Part shown: positions 46,900 to 61,600 of the stretch, one piece after another
How the letters are laid out: every line of letters starts with the position of its first letter
How positions within the stretch are numbered: position 1 is the stretch's first letter
Origin: Spinellus fusiger
Lineage: Eukaryota > Mucoromycota > Mucoromycetes > Mucorales > Phycomycetaceae
Assembly (NCBI GenBank): GCA_025094145.1
Contig: JALLLS010000052.1
Location: 124,001-188,000 of the forward strand
Direction of reading: 5' to 3'
DNA: 64,000 nt
The notes under the pieces: model-generated
Told to the model about the DNA's origin: nothing
What the model saw: only the letters and a program-made list of their open reading frames with translations
The model's database searches: none
Position numbers and translations under genes: made by a program

Positions 46900-48407
46900 A
46901 TGTCAGCTCAATTATCTTATCTACAGCTGTCTCATGAATTGCAAATAAAAATATTAAGTATGCTGGAGATGAAAGATCTTTTGAAAGCTAGTACTGTAAG
47001 TCATTTAGAAAAGAAGGCTTACGAGTCATTCTATCGTCTTCTTCCAGGTCAACAAACTATGGAGACAACTGTGCTTTGATAGCAGTCTCTGGAAATGTCT
47101 TGACATGACTCTCTTCTACAAGACAATTCCGCTAGAGAGACTTGTGCAATTTGGAACTATGGGTGGTAGATTCTTAAAATTAATAAACTTAAGGTAGTAC
47201 TTTTTCTATTTCTTTATTTTATTTTATTTTATTTCATTTTATTTCATTTCAATATGGGTGTCTATTCTAAATGACTGGGAGAACATACTCATGTGGGTGT
47301 GTTTTAAAAACAATAATCAAATAACCTTTCTCTAGAGGATGTATTCAGCTCACCGATTACGGACTTTGTTCGCTGGTGAATGCATGTCCCAATATCCAAG
47401 TTGCCTATCTCAAAGACTGCACAACCCTCTCCACAGCCAGTCTAGCCTATTTCCTGAGAAACATGCCTCATCTTCATACTCTTGATTTATCAGGAGTGAG
47501 CAGTGTAAGGAATGACACACTGGAGATTATTGGACAGCAACTGCCTGCATTGGAGACATTGGACTTGAGATGGTGCCGTCAAATCACAGGACAGGGTGTT
47601 CAAAAAGTAGCAAATGGGTGTCGATTGCTTCGTTATCTTAGAATAGATGGTTGCTCACAGCTGGATGTAGACACAATCGCTGATTTGGGAAAGTTACCTA
47701 ACCTCAGTCACTTGAGTCTTGCGTCCTGTACAAGCATTAGTGATGGTCATATAATTCAGCTCTTTACCAATGCTACTGGATCACTGATGAAGCTTGGCCT
47801 GTCTAATTGTGCAAAGATCACAGATGCTTCCCTTCGTCTGATTGCCCTCTGTGCACCTCAAATCACTCACTTAAAACTGTCAGGCTGTCTCCAGCTTACC
47901 GACTCAGGGTTTTGTTTTCTTATTCCCCGTCTAACTCAACTCACCCATCTTGATCTTGAAGACCTCCAACACATCACAGCCAATACTATTCAATCACTAG
48001 CAAACCATCAGCCCCACCTGCGTCACCTATGTCTCTCTAATTGTACAAAGATAGACGATGCTGCCATCGTTTCTCTTGTAGTGTATGGAGTGTGCCATCA
48101 TTTGCAGCAATTGGAGCTGGACAGTTGCAACATTACTGACACTACTCTTGATGCCATTGCGGGCCATTTTAATCAACCCAAATGCCCCAGAGAAAATGAG
48201 TTTAAGATTGAGGTACTTGATTGTACAAATATCACCGAGAAAGGTGTACAGACTGCCCTTGAAAAGGCGGGTCCTTTATTGAAGATTAAGAGTTTCTATT
48301 CATGGCCGAATGAACAAAATGTACGGCCCAGGCAGTCCATTGGGCGCTATAGAAGACGGTTGATCGACTCGGAACCCATTTATGCAGCCAGTTGTATTAT
48401 TCTTTAA
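46900..48407 (+). CDS. F-box/leucine-rich-repeat protein with CaaX end (FBXL2-like)
   Basis: F-box/LRR proteins are the substrate receptors of SCF ubiquitin ligases. Exon 1 starts at the ATG at 46900 (MSAQLSYLQLSHELQIKILS), exon 2 finishes the F-box (VNKLWRQLCFDSSLWKCLDM), and exon 3, from about 47336, carries roughly ten AMN1-type Cys-containing LRRs such as LETLDLRWCRQITGQGVQKV and LMKLGLSNCAKITDASL. The protein ends ..YAASCIIL. CIIL fits the CaaX rule, and the final Leu favours geranylgeranylation, as in human FBXL2 (CaaX ending in Leu). The chain is about 430 residues, close to FBXL2. Introns lie at about 46996-47047 and 47195-47338. Membrane anchoring is inferred from the CaaX box. Confidence 0.9.
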
Positions 48408-48661
48408 TCTCTTCTATTTGCCCCCTTTTTTATTCCCTCCCTTTTTGTATATTTTGATATAAATAAAATAAAAAACAAAAAACAATAAAAGATTGTACTG
48501 TTTCCAATTCAATAGCAAAAGAAAAAGAAAAAGAAAAGAAAAAAAAGAAAAAAGAGGGAAATAGAATGCAACCCTAATGTATTCTCTTCTTTTAGGGTCT
48601 ATAAATCCTTGTAGCAAAATAGACTAAAGGCTCTACAAGCCAGTGACAGATAGTTACTCTC

Positions 48662-49796
<1,135 letters not shown>

Positions 49797-50399
49797 AAGG
49801 AAAAGATAAAAAATAAAGTCAACCCACACAAGAGGAGAAAGAGATCAATAAAAATAAAGAATCACGTGGACAAATAAAAAAAATAAAGTCAACGCCAAAC
49901 TAAGCAACAAGCTCAACGTAAGGCTACTCGAGTTAAGGTACGTTTGGCCTTTCTACACACACTTCTTGGAGAACCTACACTGAGAAGACACTTGGTATCG
50001 GAGTTTGTTTTGTTTTGTTACCTCTTTGCTCTTCTTGAGTAAAAAAAAAGAAAAAAAAAGAAAAGTAAACAAAGAAAGTAAACAAAGTAAACAAACACAA
50101 AAGAGTCAGAGATTGCCCTGCTCTTCTACACTGACTCGCATCCCACTACACTGGTAGGCTTTCTTTGATTCCCTTGTCTCTCCTCACCACTCACAGTGAG
50201 ATCCCTGTCTTTCCTGACATGGGCCTGATAATGAAAGAGTCACACCTCCCCTCCTCTTCTGATTGGCTCATAAAGTAGTAATTGCCTTTTATTTATATTT
50301 TCCACCCTAATAAAAATAATAAAAATAAAATGACTGTTTGTTCTTTTTCTTCTTGTTCTTTCTATACATAAGCATTATCAGCACTGTGTCTTCAATGCC
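49797..50399. other. Divergent promoter region between the Rab and Pumilio genes
   Basis: Non-coding, with A-rich (AAAAAGAAAA, AAGTAAACAAAGTAAACAA) and pyrimidine-rich stretches. The two start codons are about 600 bp apart, so the leaders and both promoters probably lie here. No gene or RNA was recognised. Confidence 0.45.
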
Positions 50400-53368
50400 A
50401 TGCAAAAGCACAGTGAACCACTCAATGCCATGTACTACGATAATAGTCTGTCTTTAAAGCGATCCACAGATGATGACAATGACCATCTCTCTTCTGTCTG
50501 GCAGTTATCAGAGCAAGACAGAAAAATAACCTCTTCCTCAGGCGGCTCTCGTATCCAGGGATTTCATACACTCTCCCATAGTAATTATACCAGGCCTTTG
50601 AGACCCAGTGCAGCGTCACTACAGACTGCGAGTGCGTATAGTGATATGGGTGATATGGATCGACAGGCAGAAATGATGATGAAGCAGCTTGGGTTTACCA
50701 GCTTGAATGATGAAGTAATTGGGGATGAAGTTATGGGGAGAAGGAGAATGGTGCTTGAGGTGTACAGGGTAAGCTAACGAGTGGGTTACATTGTGGCTCT
50801 GTAGGATGATTACCCTGCATTTCAATCAACGCAATATCCAAATCAGTCATCTTCACAGCCACTCTCTTCATTTCCCCCCTTATCCACTCTGCCACCGCCG
50901 CCACAACAACAACAGCAGCAGCAGCAACATCAACAGCAGCAAGTTCAACAACAACAACAACAACAACAACAACAGCAGCAGCAACAGCAGCAACATCATC
51001 AACAGCAACAGCAACAGCAGCAGCAGCAGCAGCATTCTTACCATTACCAACAACAAGCTCAGCAGCAGCAATCTCACCAAAACCAACAGCATACATCAGC
51101 ACACCTTCAATTGAATCAGAATGGCTATTCCAGTCCTTATACAAATGCCTCTGTTCATTCTTACATGTCTATGCTACCTTACTCTGATAGTCCATTATCG
51201 TCGGGTCTTTATTTATTTGGCAAGGGACATGACGATGGACTCGATACACACGACAAATTAGGCCTTTTACCCGATCTGCCCTCCTCACATCGGTGGGGAG
51301 CAGAAGATAGCTACCATCGACAGCAATGTAATGTGTTTGTACTTCATCGATAAAAATGATAACAATAGTCATAGAACTAACGCTTTATTGTCTAGTAAAC
51401 ACTGGTATGCATCTCGGTAATAAAAGTGGTTTAACAACAAGCCTTGATCTTTCTGGATTCTCTGACTCTAATTTTGGTGCCAATGATAAGAAATTGCGGG
51501 CCATACAGCTACAGCAACAGCATATATTGATCCAGCAACAGCAACAACAGCAACAACTGTTGGCAGCACGACAATTGTTACTACAGCAGCAGATGCAGGG
51601 GTTTGGATCGGGTCCAAGCCGAATGCGTAGTGGTACGCCTGATTCCATGCGATCGCAATCACAAGACATAGCATTGCACATCCGTAGCCAACTACTAGAG
51701 GAATTCAGAAATTCAAAGAGCAAGAAGTATGAATTAAAGGTAAGTGCATCCATGAGCTACCAGAGTATTAAGACGTGGCATGACAGGACATTGCTGGCCA
51801 TGTGGTTGAATTCAGTGGTGATCAACATGGATCCCGGTTCATTCAGCAGAAGCTAGAGACAGCCAACAGTGAAGAAAAGCAGATGGTGTTTGAAGAGGTG
51901 CTTCCTAATGCACTGCAGCTCATGACAGACGTGTTTGGTAACTATGTATTGCAAAAGTTCTTTGAGCATGGTAAGGTGGCAATGGAGATGGTTGGAATGG
52001 AGGTCCAAGCTTGTAGCCAGAAATGCTCATTTAACTATAGGAAATCAAATGCAAAAGTCTATTTTGGCAAAACAGATGGAGGGACATGTTTTATCTCTTT
52101 CCCTGCAGATGTATGGTTGTCGTGTGGTTCAAAAGGCACTTGAGCATGTATTGACAGAACAACAAGCGAAACTTGTCAATGAGCTTGATGGATGTGTACT
52201 AAAGTGTATCAAGGATCAAAACGGTAACCATGTTATTCAAAAGGTAATACATTTCCAAGACTAAAGATGGATTGCTCCTACATAGACTAATCAACAAAGG
52301 ACATCATTCTCTGTGCCTTTCCTCCCTTTTTTTGTTTATATCTTTCTCTTGTGTGTTAGGCTATTGAACGCGTTCCTGCTCAACACATTCAATTTATTAT
52401 TGATGCTTTTCATGGACAAGTATATCATCTTGCCACGCATCCTTATGGTTGCAGAGTTATTCAACGCATGTTTGAACATTGTACAGATCCACAAACGGTG
52501 AGTATTCTGAAAGATAATACTATGCCCAAAGAGATGCGCAATCCTCCAAGACATTGGCACTCAAATGGTTTCCTATGGTTTGAGCAGGGCCCATTGTTGG
52601 AGGAGCTCCATCGTTGTACAGGCCAGCTTGTACAAGATCAGTATGGAAATTATGTTATTCAACATATTCTTGAACGTGGGCGTCCTGAGGACAAAGCAGT
52701 TGTGATCGGAAAGATCCGTGGACAAGTGTTACAATTGAGCAAACATAAATTTGCTAGTAATGTAGTTGAGAAGTGTGTTGATTATGGAAGTAAGCAAGAT
52801 CGACAATCATTGATTGAAGAAGTTCTCCAATGCAGAACGGATGGGTAAGAGTGTGAATTCAAAAGGGCTCTGCCAATGGCTCCGTTCCTAATCTCTATAC
52901 TACAGCACTTATCCATTGGTGACAATGATGAAAGATCAGTATGCCAACTATGTAGTTCAGAAGATGTTGGATGTGGTGGATGAAGATCAACGTGAGCTAC
53001 TTGTGAACAAGATCAAACCACATTTGCAGTCTTTAAAGAAGTACACTTATGGAAAACATCTTATTCAAAGTAAGCTCTTTGCATCTATTGTTTTTTCTTT
53101 TGTTTTTGATACTTATTCATTTTCTATAGAAGTGGAAAAGTTACTACCTTTGATTCACACTAACACTACCAACACCACCAACACCACCAACACCAATACC
53201 AGCACTACCATTAACAGCACGAATGACAATGGATCTCTCTCTTCCACCCTGGTAGAGACATTGAATAGCTCTGATGTTGGTACTGCTAAATCCACAGAGA
53301 AAGAGAACACTGTGAGCCATTTGAATAGCTCTCCAGTGAAGAATGGACCAGAGGAAAAACTGTGCTAA
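50400..53368 (+). CDS. Pumilio/PUF RNA-binding protein, Puf3 type
   Basis: PUF proteins bind 3'-UTR elements and repress or localise mRNAs; yeast Puf3 controls mitochondrial-protein mRNAs. The N-terminal half is disordered with a long Gln/His run (about 50900-51090) and a second Gln run. All eight repeats carry recognisable base-reading residues in order: SRFIQ, NYVLQ, CRVVQ, NHVIQ, CRVIQ, NYVIQ, SNVVE, NYVVQ. By the PUF code these predict a UGUAnAUA-type site. The repeats span about 51760-53075. A Thr-Asn-rich tail (NTTNTTNTTN) ends at the stop at 53366-53368. About eight short introns are needed; the one between repeats 2 and 3 (51972-52040) restores [15 protein letters not shown]. Confidence 0.93.
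50895..51085. repeat. CAR trinucleotide run encoding polyGln/His
   Basis: CAA, CAG and CAT/CAC codons run almost without break within the Pumilio gene. The mixture of CAA and CAG shows it is not a recent pure expansion. Confidence 0.9.
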
Positions 53369-55311
53369 AGAAGAACAGGAACAAGAAGAACTGGAAATAT
53401 GACTATTAGACAAGAAAAGAAGGGAAAAAATTGTCCTACTCTTTCTTTCTTTCTTGAACTTTTTTTCTCTCTCTCTCTCTTTTGGTTGAGATTCCTTTGT
53501 AAAGTGACTTAGGCTTGAAGTGGTTCCATTTCAATTTCTGATTAGTCTTCTTCATCTCATTTCCATGTTTTATTATGACTATAACTTTTTGAATTCTGTA
53601 GATATTGACCTCCAACATTTAATAAATAAATAAAAGAGTGTTTTGTACAATACATATGATTTAGTAACAAACCAACTAGTAACAATCATGTCAGTTCCTA
53701 GCATCTATGGTTGCCTTGTATTTCTATCTCATGCTGATAATAAATAAGTGTAGTTTAGGGATACTCTCTGTCTACACCTCATCTACACTAAGAATAGTTT
53801 CCAAGACACACTCTATTGCTATAATATAATCTTAGAGAGATAGTAATTTGTATCTATAATTAAACTTCGTAGTTGATAAATACATTCTTTCTATTGTAGA
53901 ATATATCTTTTATGATATTTGTAACGCTATCTATTTTGCCTTGTCAATGTTACTTTTACTTATTGGATAAGCATTGATATACAGTCCCATGTAATAAGTG
54001 ACTAAACAAAAGATAAATTTCTATTTTTTATTCTTCAGAAATGAAATAGAACTCATTTCTTTTCTTTTATAACTTAATCAAAAAATGACCTTAGTCAATA
54101 AGAATCAGCCATCTGTTAGCCAAGAACATGAAGAGAGTCTCATCAAAAGAGAAGAGCATGATATGTTTATTATAGGACAATGGAAAAGACATGCTACTTA
54201 TCATTAAATTGCTGATAATCTTGACATCCCAAAGAGCACAGTGGGCAAGACTGTCCTATTGTATAAAAACAAAGGCTGATTGGCCAGTGGAGGTGGAGTA
54301 ACGTCGTTTGGTCTGATGAATCTCGTTTTACAGTTGTGGGCAGTAATAAAGGGACTAGAGTGATCAGGAAGAAAGGTGAAAGGTATGAGGAGCGTCATAC
54401 ACAATAAAAATACAAGTATGGCAAGGGTTTGGTTATAGTTTGGGGTTGCTTTTGGCGTGGAGGTGTAGGACCTCTTGTACTCTTGGAGGGATCAGTTAAT
54501 CAAGACAAGTATGTCAATGTACTTGCCAAACACCTTCCTCCCTGGTTCCACAAATTGCAAGAAGACCTCGAGGAGACCATGCTCTTCCAATAAGGTGCTC
54601 TTCTGTGATGAAGAATAAAGGCTTTGCTATAAAGTACTAAGCAATATGTTTATAATAAAGATGTAGAAAATCGTTTAAAGAACAACTACTATAGATATTG
54701 TGTTATTCCATGAATCTTTTATTATGAACATCTAAGACTGATGGATATGCCTTTATTTTTCAAAATAAAATAATCAATTATTTTGATTTTTTGTTTAGTC
54801 ACTTATTACTTGGAGCTGTACTAATGTTTCCTCACTAACTTTCTTTCGCTTTCTTTCTTGTGCTATTTATTGATAGGACAAATACTAAGAGATTATCATA
54901 TCACTATTATGAACTTTTATTAGTATAGATAAACATTCTCAATAAATACTTATTTTCTCTCGTAATTTTCTCTCTTGTGTAAAACCGTTGTTTAATTCTT
55001 TCGTATATGTATCTTGCCTCTATCATATACCACAACATGTCAATACCAAACCTTCTCTTACTCGAGAATGCTGTCTTTTCTTCTTTCTCTTGGTCTTTGG
55101 TCAATGTCAGACCTGTAAGTTTGAACTTAAGTTATGAGAGCTAGGATTATGTTATGTTTCAGTTCCATTAAAACAATCTCTCTTTCTTATATACACCAAT
55201 GCATACATATTTTATTTTATCTTCATTTCCATATCCATTATCGCATATTATCTTATACCGTCATTTCTTTTCATTTCTTATCTATAGAATAGGGCAGCCG
55301 TTTGACTATTT
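53369..55311. other. AT-rich intergenic region with a transposon relic
   Basis: Apart from the Tc1-like relic listed separately, no gene can be supported. Short minus-strand frames at 53436-53618 and 54907-55104 lie in AT-rich sequence and resemble no family. Confidence 0.4.
54080..54610 (+). pseudogene. Second decayed Tc1/mariner-type transposase fragment
   Basis: Pieces in Tc1 order: DESRFTVVGSNKGTRVIRKK, KYGKGLVIVWGCFWRGGVGP, LEGSVNQDKYVNVLAKHLPP and WFHKLQEDLEETMLFQ. The N-terminal part is shortened: a helix-turn-helix-like stretch near 54170-54270 is joined almost directly to the catalytic region. Stops interrupt the frame (for example the TAA after ERHTQ), and the C-terminal catalytic part is missing. 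It differs clearly from the 42.4-43.1 kb copy, so two Tc1-type families or old copies are represented. Confidence 0.8.
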
Positions 55312-57823
55312 TTATAATGATTTGTTTTTATGTTTCTTCGGACTTTCTACAGGTGCACGCATTTGATCCAAATCACACCCCAAGACATCACAAAGTGTTT
55401 TGTGAAGCAGTTTGGGGTCAGCCAGTCCTTTAGTTTCACGCATTCCCTGGCCTACAAACCAATGGAATAGCTTTGGATCTCCTTTTCTAATAGCATTCGC
55501 CTAAGAATGAGAGGAAAAGGGAAAAGGAAAAAGGGAAAGTTCAATTAGTAGAGACTAAGGAAAGAAAAAAGAAAAAAACAAAGAAAGAAAGAAAGGGTTA
55601 CCTTGGCCTCGTTCTTCTTGACAAGTGTCTCACATAAAACCTTTAATGCCTCGCTATCTCCCATACGCATCCATCCTTTCTTCTCTACTACTACCAGTGG
55701 CATTTCTACAGATCTTTCTTCTACTAGTGACTTTAACACCTTTTTACCCGTAGGTCCTTATGAATAAGAAAGTAAGAAAATAAGCGCCTTGAGAACTCTT
55801 TACCTGTAATTACTTCATTTTGAACAAGATCAATCAGAGATCCCATCTGCTGCTCAGAAATAGGGTTTTCATGGAAGGGAATATGATGACTAGCCAATTG
55901 TCCAAATAACTCATGTAATACCCTAATCATAAAATATACTTTAAGAGACACAAGTCAAGTAAATCCATCTATAACACTTACCAGTTTACAACAATCCGGG
56001 GATTTCTATCAATACACACCTAAGGATAACAAGAAACATAAATAGATGAAAAAGGAGATACTAACAACTACAAAATAGATACCTTTTCATAAAAGGGTAA
56101 ACTTCCCACTTCGTTCAAGAGCACATGGGCATCTGCTACTGATAACTGATATTGCTTCATAATACGCTGTCTGCACTGATCTGGGAGTTCAGGAAGACTC
56201 GAGGCCATACGATGAACATACTCCTGAGATATATATATATATATATAAGTTTTCTTTTCTTTTCTTTTCTTTATGATGTACCGTAGAAAGTCTCAGTGAA
56301 GGTAAATCAGGTTCTGGCATGAATCGATAGTCAAGAGCTGACTCTTTTCCTCTCAGCTTGAATGTCTTGTTGGCTGCCACATCATACCCTCTTGTTTCCG
56401 ACTCAATCGCCAGACCTTGGTTGATGACCGATATCTGACGTTTGATTTCAGCATCTAATAAGATAGTTTCCCTCATATTAATACTGTATTTAGTATAATA
56501 CACAGTTTTAATGTTAATAAATGCTATTTACCAATGGCCATAGATAAGAATCGTACACTATTAAGATTCTTCAGCTCACAACGTGTACCAAAAGGCTCTC
56601 CAATTCGACGAACAGAAACATTGACATCGCATCGCATAGAACCCTTTTCTTTATTATTAATTAGTAGGAAAAATATACTTACTTGCTCCATATTAGCATT
56701 AGAGGAACCAACACATCTAAGGAGAGCTTGTAATTTCTTAACAAGTAAACCTGCTTCAAAGGAAGATCTATTAAAACACACCAAAGAAATAAGATGAGTT
56801 TTTCCTTTCTTCTTTCTTCTTTCTTCAAGTTAGTATTATATACCATCTTACCTCATATCAGGTTTTGTTACAATTTCCATGAGACCTGTGCCTGCTCTGT
56901 TCAAGTCAAGCAGAGTATAGCCCGGTTGCATGTCGTGCATACTTTTACCAGTATCCTATTCACATTGTATCAGTATAAAGTCACCCAAGGCCATTTTTTT
57001 TTCTTTCTTTTCATCTTTTAGTGGAGATGGTCTTTGTTTAAATACTTTGTTTATTACTTACTTGTTCTAGCTGTAGCTGTTCAATACCAACAGACAGTGG
57101 CTCATCCAGTCCGTCCAGCTCAGTTAAACAAATATGTCCTCCCAAGGCAATAGGTTCTACTCATATTCAATATCACACACCAAAAAAACAGTAAACTTGC
57201 CTCTTTTCTGTGTGATCTGATAGCCTTGGGGAAGATCTGGGTAGAAATAATGTTTTCGATCAAAGGTAGAATATAACTGTACTTTGCTCTCCAAAGCCAA
57301 TGCTGTTTTGACAGCAAGGTCTACACAGCGGCTATTCAATGTCTATTCACTTTTCACATTAAAATAAGAGACAGAAAGACTACTTTGAAAACAAAAAAAC
57401 AAAAAACAAAAAACAAAGAATGTAAAAAGATAGACATTCTATTCAACACGTACAGGTTGAACACCAGGAAATGCTGCATCGACAATAGACACTCTAGTAT
57501 TGACAGGATCATTAAACGACGTGAGTGTATCTATTGACACAATACACAATTCGTTCAGTATAGACACTCTATAGATCTATAGATCTATATTAAAATAATC
57601 TCTCTCTCTCTCTACACTTTATATCAGGCAAGTGCTAGGACTTATTACCAGAGAATAGCTTTGTGGTTGAGTTTATTTGTGCGTGAACTTCAATACCAAT
57701 AACAGCCTCCCAGTTGTCTTTAATAAGGCGGTGGCTTTTGGTCACTTCTGTTGAAATAGTAGCTCGACTGTGGCTTCTATGAATACTTTTGTAGAAATGC
57801 AATGACGATCTTGACAGGAGCAT
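55312..57823 (-). CDS. GATB: Mitochondrial Glu-tRNA(Gln) amidotransferase subunit B
   Basis: GatB (yeast Pet112) works with GatA and a third subunit to convert Glu-tRNA(Gln) to Gln-tRNA(Gln) in mitochondria. The start at 57823 gives [20 protein letters not shown], a basic presequence. Core blocks follow: [104 protein letters not shown], and the C-terminal tRNA-binding domain with [20 protein letters not shown] near the end. About a dozen exons join with short introns, and the stop is at 55312-55314. No conserved block is missing. Confidence 0.93.
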
Positions 57824-58018
57824 ACTAGAAAGGAAAAGGAGAAAGAAGACAGAGGGCCACAGACACTCTACATGTGACTCATGTTGGCCTCCCCATAGAT
57901 AATTTAAACTCATACTTGTCTCGGGTAGGAGTATCAATTCACTAAAGAGAGAGAGAAAGAGGATTCCATTCCAGCTGTTACTTGTTACCTTTCTTGATAT
58001 TCATCATGCGTACTTATT

Positions 58019-58287
58019 GTGTCGTAAAGACATTTTCTATAACTGGAACTGGGGCCCTTTTTGGAAATATCAACTCTCACTACTAAACTGAGAAGGTGGA
58101 TGCTATTGAATAACAAGGGATAATAATTCATAGTATTCAATAACATACCTCTGAAGCTAAAATAATAGTAGTAGAAAAGTAGAAAAGACGTAGCAATACA
58201 AAGTAATAAACAGGAGAGTTTAAATATCTGTTAACTGACGGGATTTCCTTTGGACTAACAAGCCATTGACGATAATTATTATAAAAT
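58019..58287 (+). repeat. Dispersed repeat, copy 2 (about 269 bp)
   Basis: Nearly identical to 41701-41968 and in the same orientation; differences include one inserted A near the left end and two or three substitutions in the GGAACTGGGGCCC segment. The flanks differ completely, so it is an inserted or transposed unit and not part of a larger duplication. Confidence 0.93.
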
Positions 58288-58319
58288 GTATGCATGAATT
58301 TATGTATGAATTTATAGTA

Positions 58320-58420
58320 TAGCATAATATAATAGATTATAATATACTATAATATACTATAATATACTATACTATAATATACTATAATATACTATACTAT
58401 AATATAATATAATATAATAA
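58320..58420. repeat. ATACTATAAT-type AT satellite
   Basis: Tandem ATACTATA and ATAATATA units, entirely made of A, T and C, directly downstream of repeat copy 2. Confidence 0.9.
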
Positions 58421-58607
58421 TAAAAACATTTCTTATTATTCCTAATCAACTAAGAATGATAATCCATAAAAACTATACTATGTTGGCTATTATATAATAT
58501 CGTCTGCTGTCTTTTCCCTACTAATGTACAAGTCAATAGAAAATTATATACATACGTAGATAGAAAATAGTAAAAATAAACATAAACATTGTCGTACTTC
58601 TTCTTCA

Positions 58608-61600
58608 TTAACGTGTGCACTCTGTGGCATACTTAAAGATCAAGAACTTTGCATCATCCGATTCTATAGATCTTACTGCTCTGTCTCGTGCCATGTGCAG
58701 TTGCTGAATCAAAGTATTTTCTAAAATAGGATTGTTGTAGATCCATCGTGTAATTTGTGTTAAGAAGATCAAGTTAATCCACGCAAAAGCTGATGCTCTA
58801 AACTCCCTGGGCTTAAAAGAACGTTTGAAGGGTAATGGAAGAAGGGTATCCATGCCGAGAACGGTCAAGTAAAGACGACGAATAAAGTCCACTTCTACAT
58901 TACCACTTTCTAATGAGGTGGAACTGTCCATTTCATAAGCTGCCATGAGAGGTAGTCCAGCAAGACGTGCTGCCTCTTGTAAGAGTTCAGGTGGACTGGT
59001 ACGACAAGGGTTTAACAGGCGTGCTGATCGATAAGCAAGAGCAAGTCGCTGGTTAAGAGAAAGGCGTAACATCGAGGGTGTGAGCCGATCAATAGCACCA
59101 CTATGGTCGCCCATTTGTGTTTCGAGATGAGCAGCAATATCATACACTTCAGGGCGCAGTGCTTCTACATCAAACCCACTACGGATAAGAGCAAGAGCAC
59201 CTGCACGCTTATAACAGTCCATGTGAGCTAGTAAGTCGAAAAGAGTTCGCAAGACACCCATCAGAAGAGGACGCTTGTAGTCATTGCTACGGGCTTTCTT
59301 GCTAAAGTATCGCAGCATAGAAAGCAAAATGTTGATGGATCCAATTTGTTCGGTCTGTGTCAAGGGGCCACCTTCTGCTACAGAAGACCAACCAAGTGTA
59401 AACATAGGCTTTTTTGCTGGTCGGTGTCCTTTAGATATCAATGAGCTGATCCAATGACGGCAGATTGAACTTGGTACTTGGTTACAGAGAAAGTAATAGA
59501 GAATAGTCATCCAAACAATGTAGAGATCATGATCAGACATCGCAAAATGTGATTGAGACTCTTCTAAAGAAAAGGTCTCGACTATTTTCACATTAACAGA
59601 GTCCTCTGACCCTGTTAGGAACTTCAATATTGTCGAAAGGCCTTCACGTCGCAGGGTACGGAGAACCACTTCTGCTGTTAAATCGGACATGGCCCTATTA
59701 CCTACAAAGCCAAATAAAAAAAAGGGAAAACATAGGTATAGACAAAGATAGAAAAGAAAAAGCCAAACAGACAAAACAAAGCAGAATCTCAGGCATCGGT
59801 TCTCTATTCAATTCCCCCCCCCTCTCTCTCTCTTTTGCCTATCCATGTGCATACATTCTGCTCTTTTGGTTATAGCCAAGAAAGCAGAATAAATACACGA
59901 GTCCATGTCCATGTGTGTATGTATCTACGCATATAGACATACACACATAGACATGGACAATCTCTCTCTTCTCCTCCCATTACCACTGTACGTCTCCTCT
60001 TCCTCTCTCTTACCTAATGACTTGGGACCTGCTTTTTGTTCTGCAATATACTTCAGAAGGTTGGTAGCCAACACTTGCCTCAGTTCACTTGTTTTTGCTA
60101 CACGAATACGCTGCCAGTGAACATCAAAAGCAAGAGGCACTTGTTCAAGAATGGTCTTGATTGCATTTAGAAAAGTCTCGGTTCTTCCATGTTGGTAGAG
60201 ACATAACTCTGCATAAATATCCCAAAGAATCTCTACACTGGGATGCGAAAGTGCGGCTGTGGCAGCGAGTTCTTTTGCCTTTCCGACTTCTATAGATCCC
60301 CAATAGTCTTCACAAGCAATCAAATTAAGAAAGTCATTGGGTAGCGCCTGAAGAATGTGTTGGATGTGCTTTTGGACTTCTGGCATTCGAGGACATACAA
60401 GTGATTCGCTGCGTCCAATGATATTATAAAGAACACTCTCGTAGGCAATATCAGAAACTTCTTCAGATGATTCCTGTGAGTGAATAGACTAACATGATTA
60501 TTATTTTTATATATATGTATATGTATATATATAAAGGTTAGAAAATTGGCACTGAATGCTATAGGAACATGCCAACACCATAACTACTCTTGTGTATTGA
60601 CTTACTTGTCCTATTGAGTCCGTTACCATTGTACTTGATGAATTGATATGAGATATCAGCATACCAAACTATAGAGAGAATAGAAAATGGTGTTATTTAT
60701 TTTGCTATATTCTTTCTTCTTTCTTCTTTTTAATACAGATACATATCCATTGCAAGGACCGAATTTTACCTGGGGCTGTTCTGTTTTATCTTCCTTTTCC
60801 AGCATAACAGAATTCAATGATAAGGTCATGCCATCTATTGTCAGCAGCCGAAGAGGACGTGAAGGTAATCGCACAGCTCTAATCTCAGGTACATCTGTCA
60901 CTCTAATAGATCCAATGCGCACTTTAATGAGTTCTTCCACTTCATTCAGATAATTGCCAAGCTTCATGCCATCCACCATAGGAACACCACTTGCTGTAGG
61001 GGATGGTGGCAGAGAATTGCTCTGTGCTGAAATAATGGGTGATGTCTGAATTGAAGGAGGGAGCTGGCGTTGGTTTCTTGGAGAATAGGATGTTCGTGGA
61101 GATTGTATGGGTGTGGGGATAAGTCCTGTAGAAGAGGGTAGTGGAGGTGGAGGTGGAGGTGGAGAAGAGGGTGGAGGTGGAGGTGGAGAAGAGGATGGAG
61201 CATATAACGGCAAAGACAAGTTGGAAGGTACTATTGATCCATGAGCAGGTGGATGAGTAAGAAGTGGTATTGAATGTTGTGAGTACATATTTGAGAACGT
61301 ATGTGAGCCCAAGGATATAACAGGAACCATGGCTGATGGTATGGCTGATGTATGGTAAGAAGTAAAAGGAGCTGTGTTTGCTGTGTTTGGTATATCAAAG
61401 ACATGGCCTTGTATACCACTATTTGTAGGAGATACTAGCTGTGCGTCCATGGTAGCTCTTCTAAGGTGTCGTTTGCCAGGAGTAGATATGTCATTTTGCT
61501 CCTCCATTGCATTGTTTGGGCGTTTGTCTCCTAATGACATTACTATGTCTTCTGTTGGTTTTTTTTCCTGCTTACTGGCCATGATCTGTCTGTTGCGACC

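Larger units (their letters stand above)
57824..58607. other. Intergenic region with a dispersed repeat and an AT satellite
   Basis: Upstream of GatB, containing repeat copy 2 (58019-58287) and a run of ATACTATAAT-type units (58320-58420), then AT-rich sequence near the end of the large helical-repeat gene. No gene was found. Confidence 0.5.

Noticed and set aside
50731..51144. Ala/Val-rich minus-strand frames
   Set aside because: Antisense of the Gln/His-encoding CAR repeat in the Pumilio gene.
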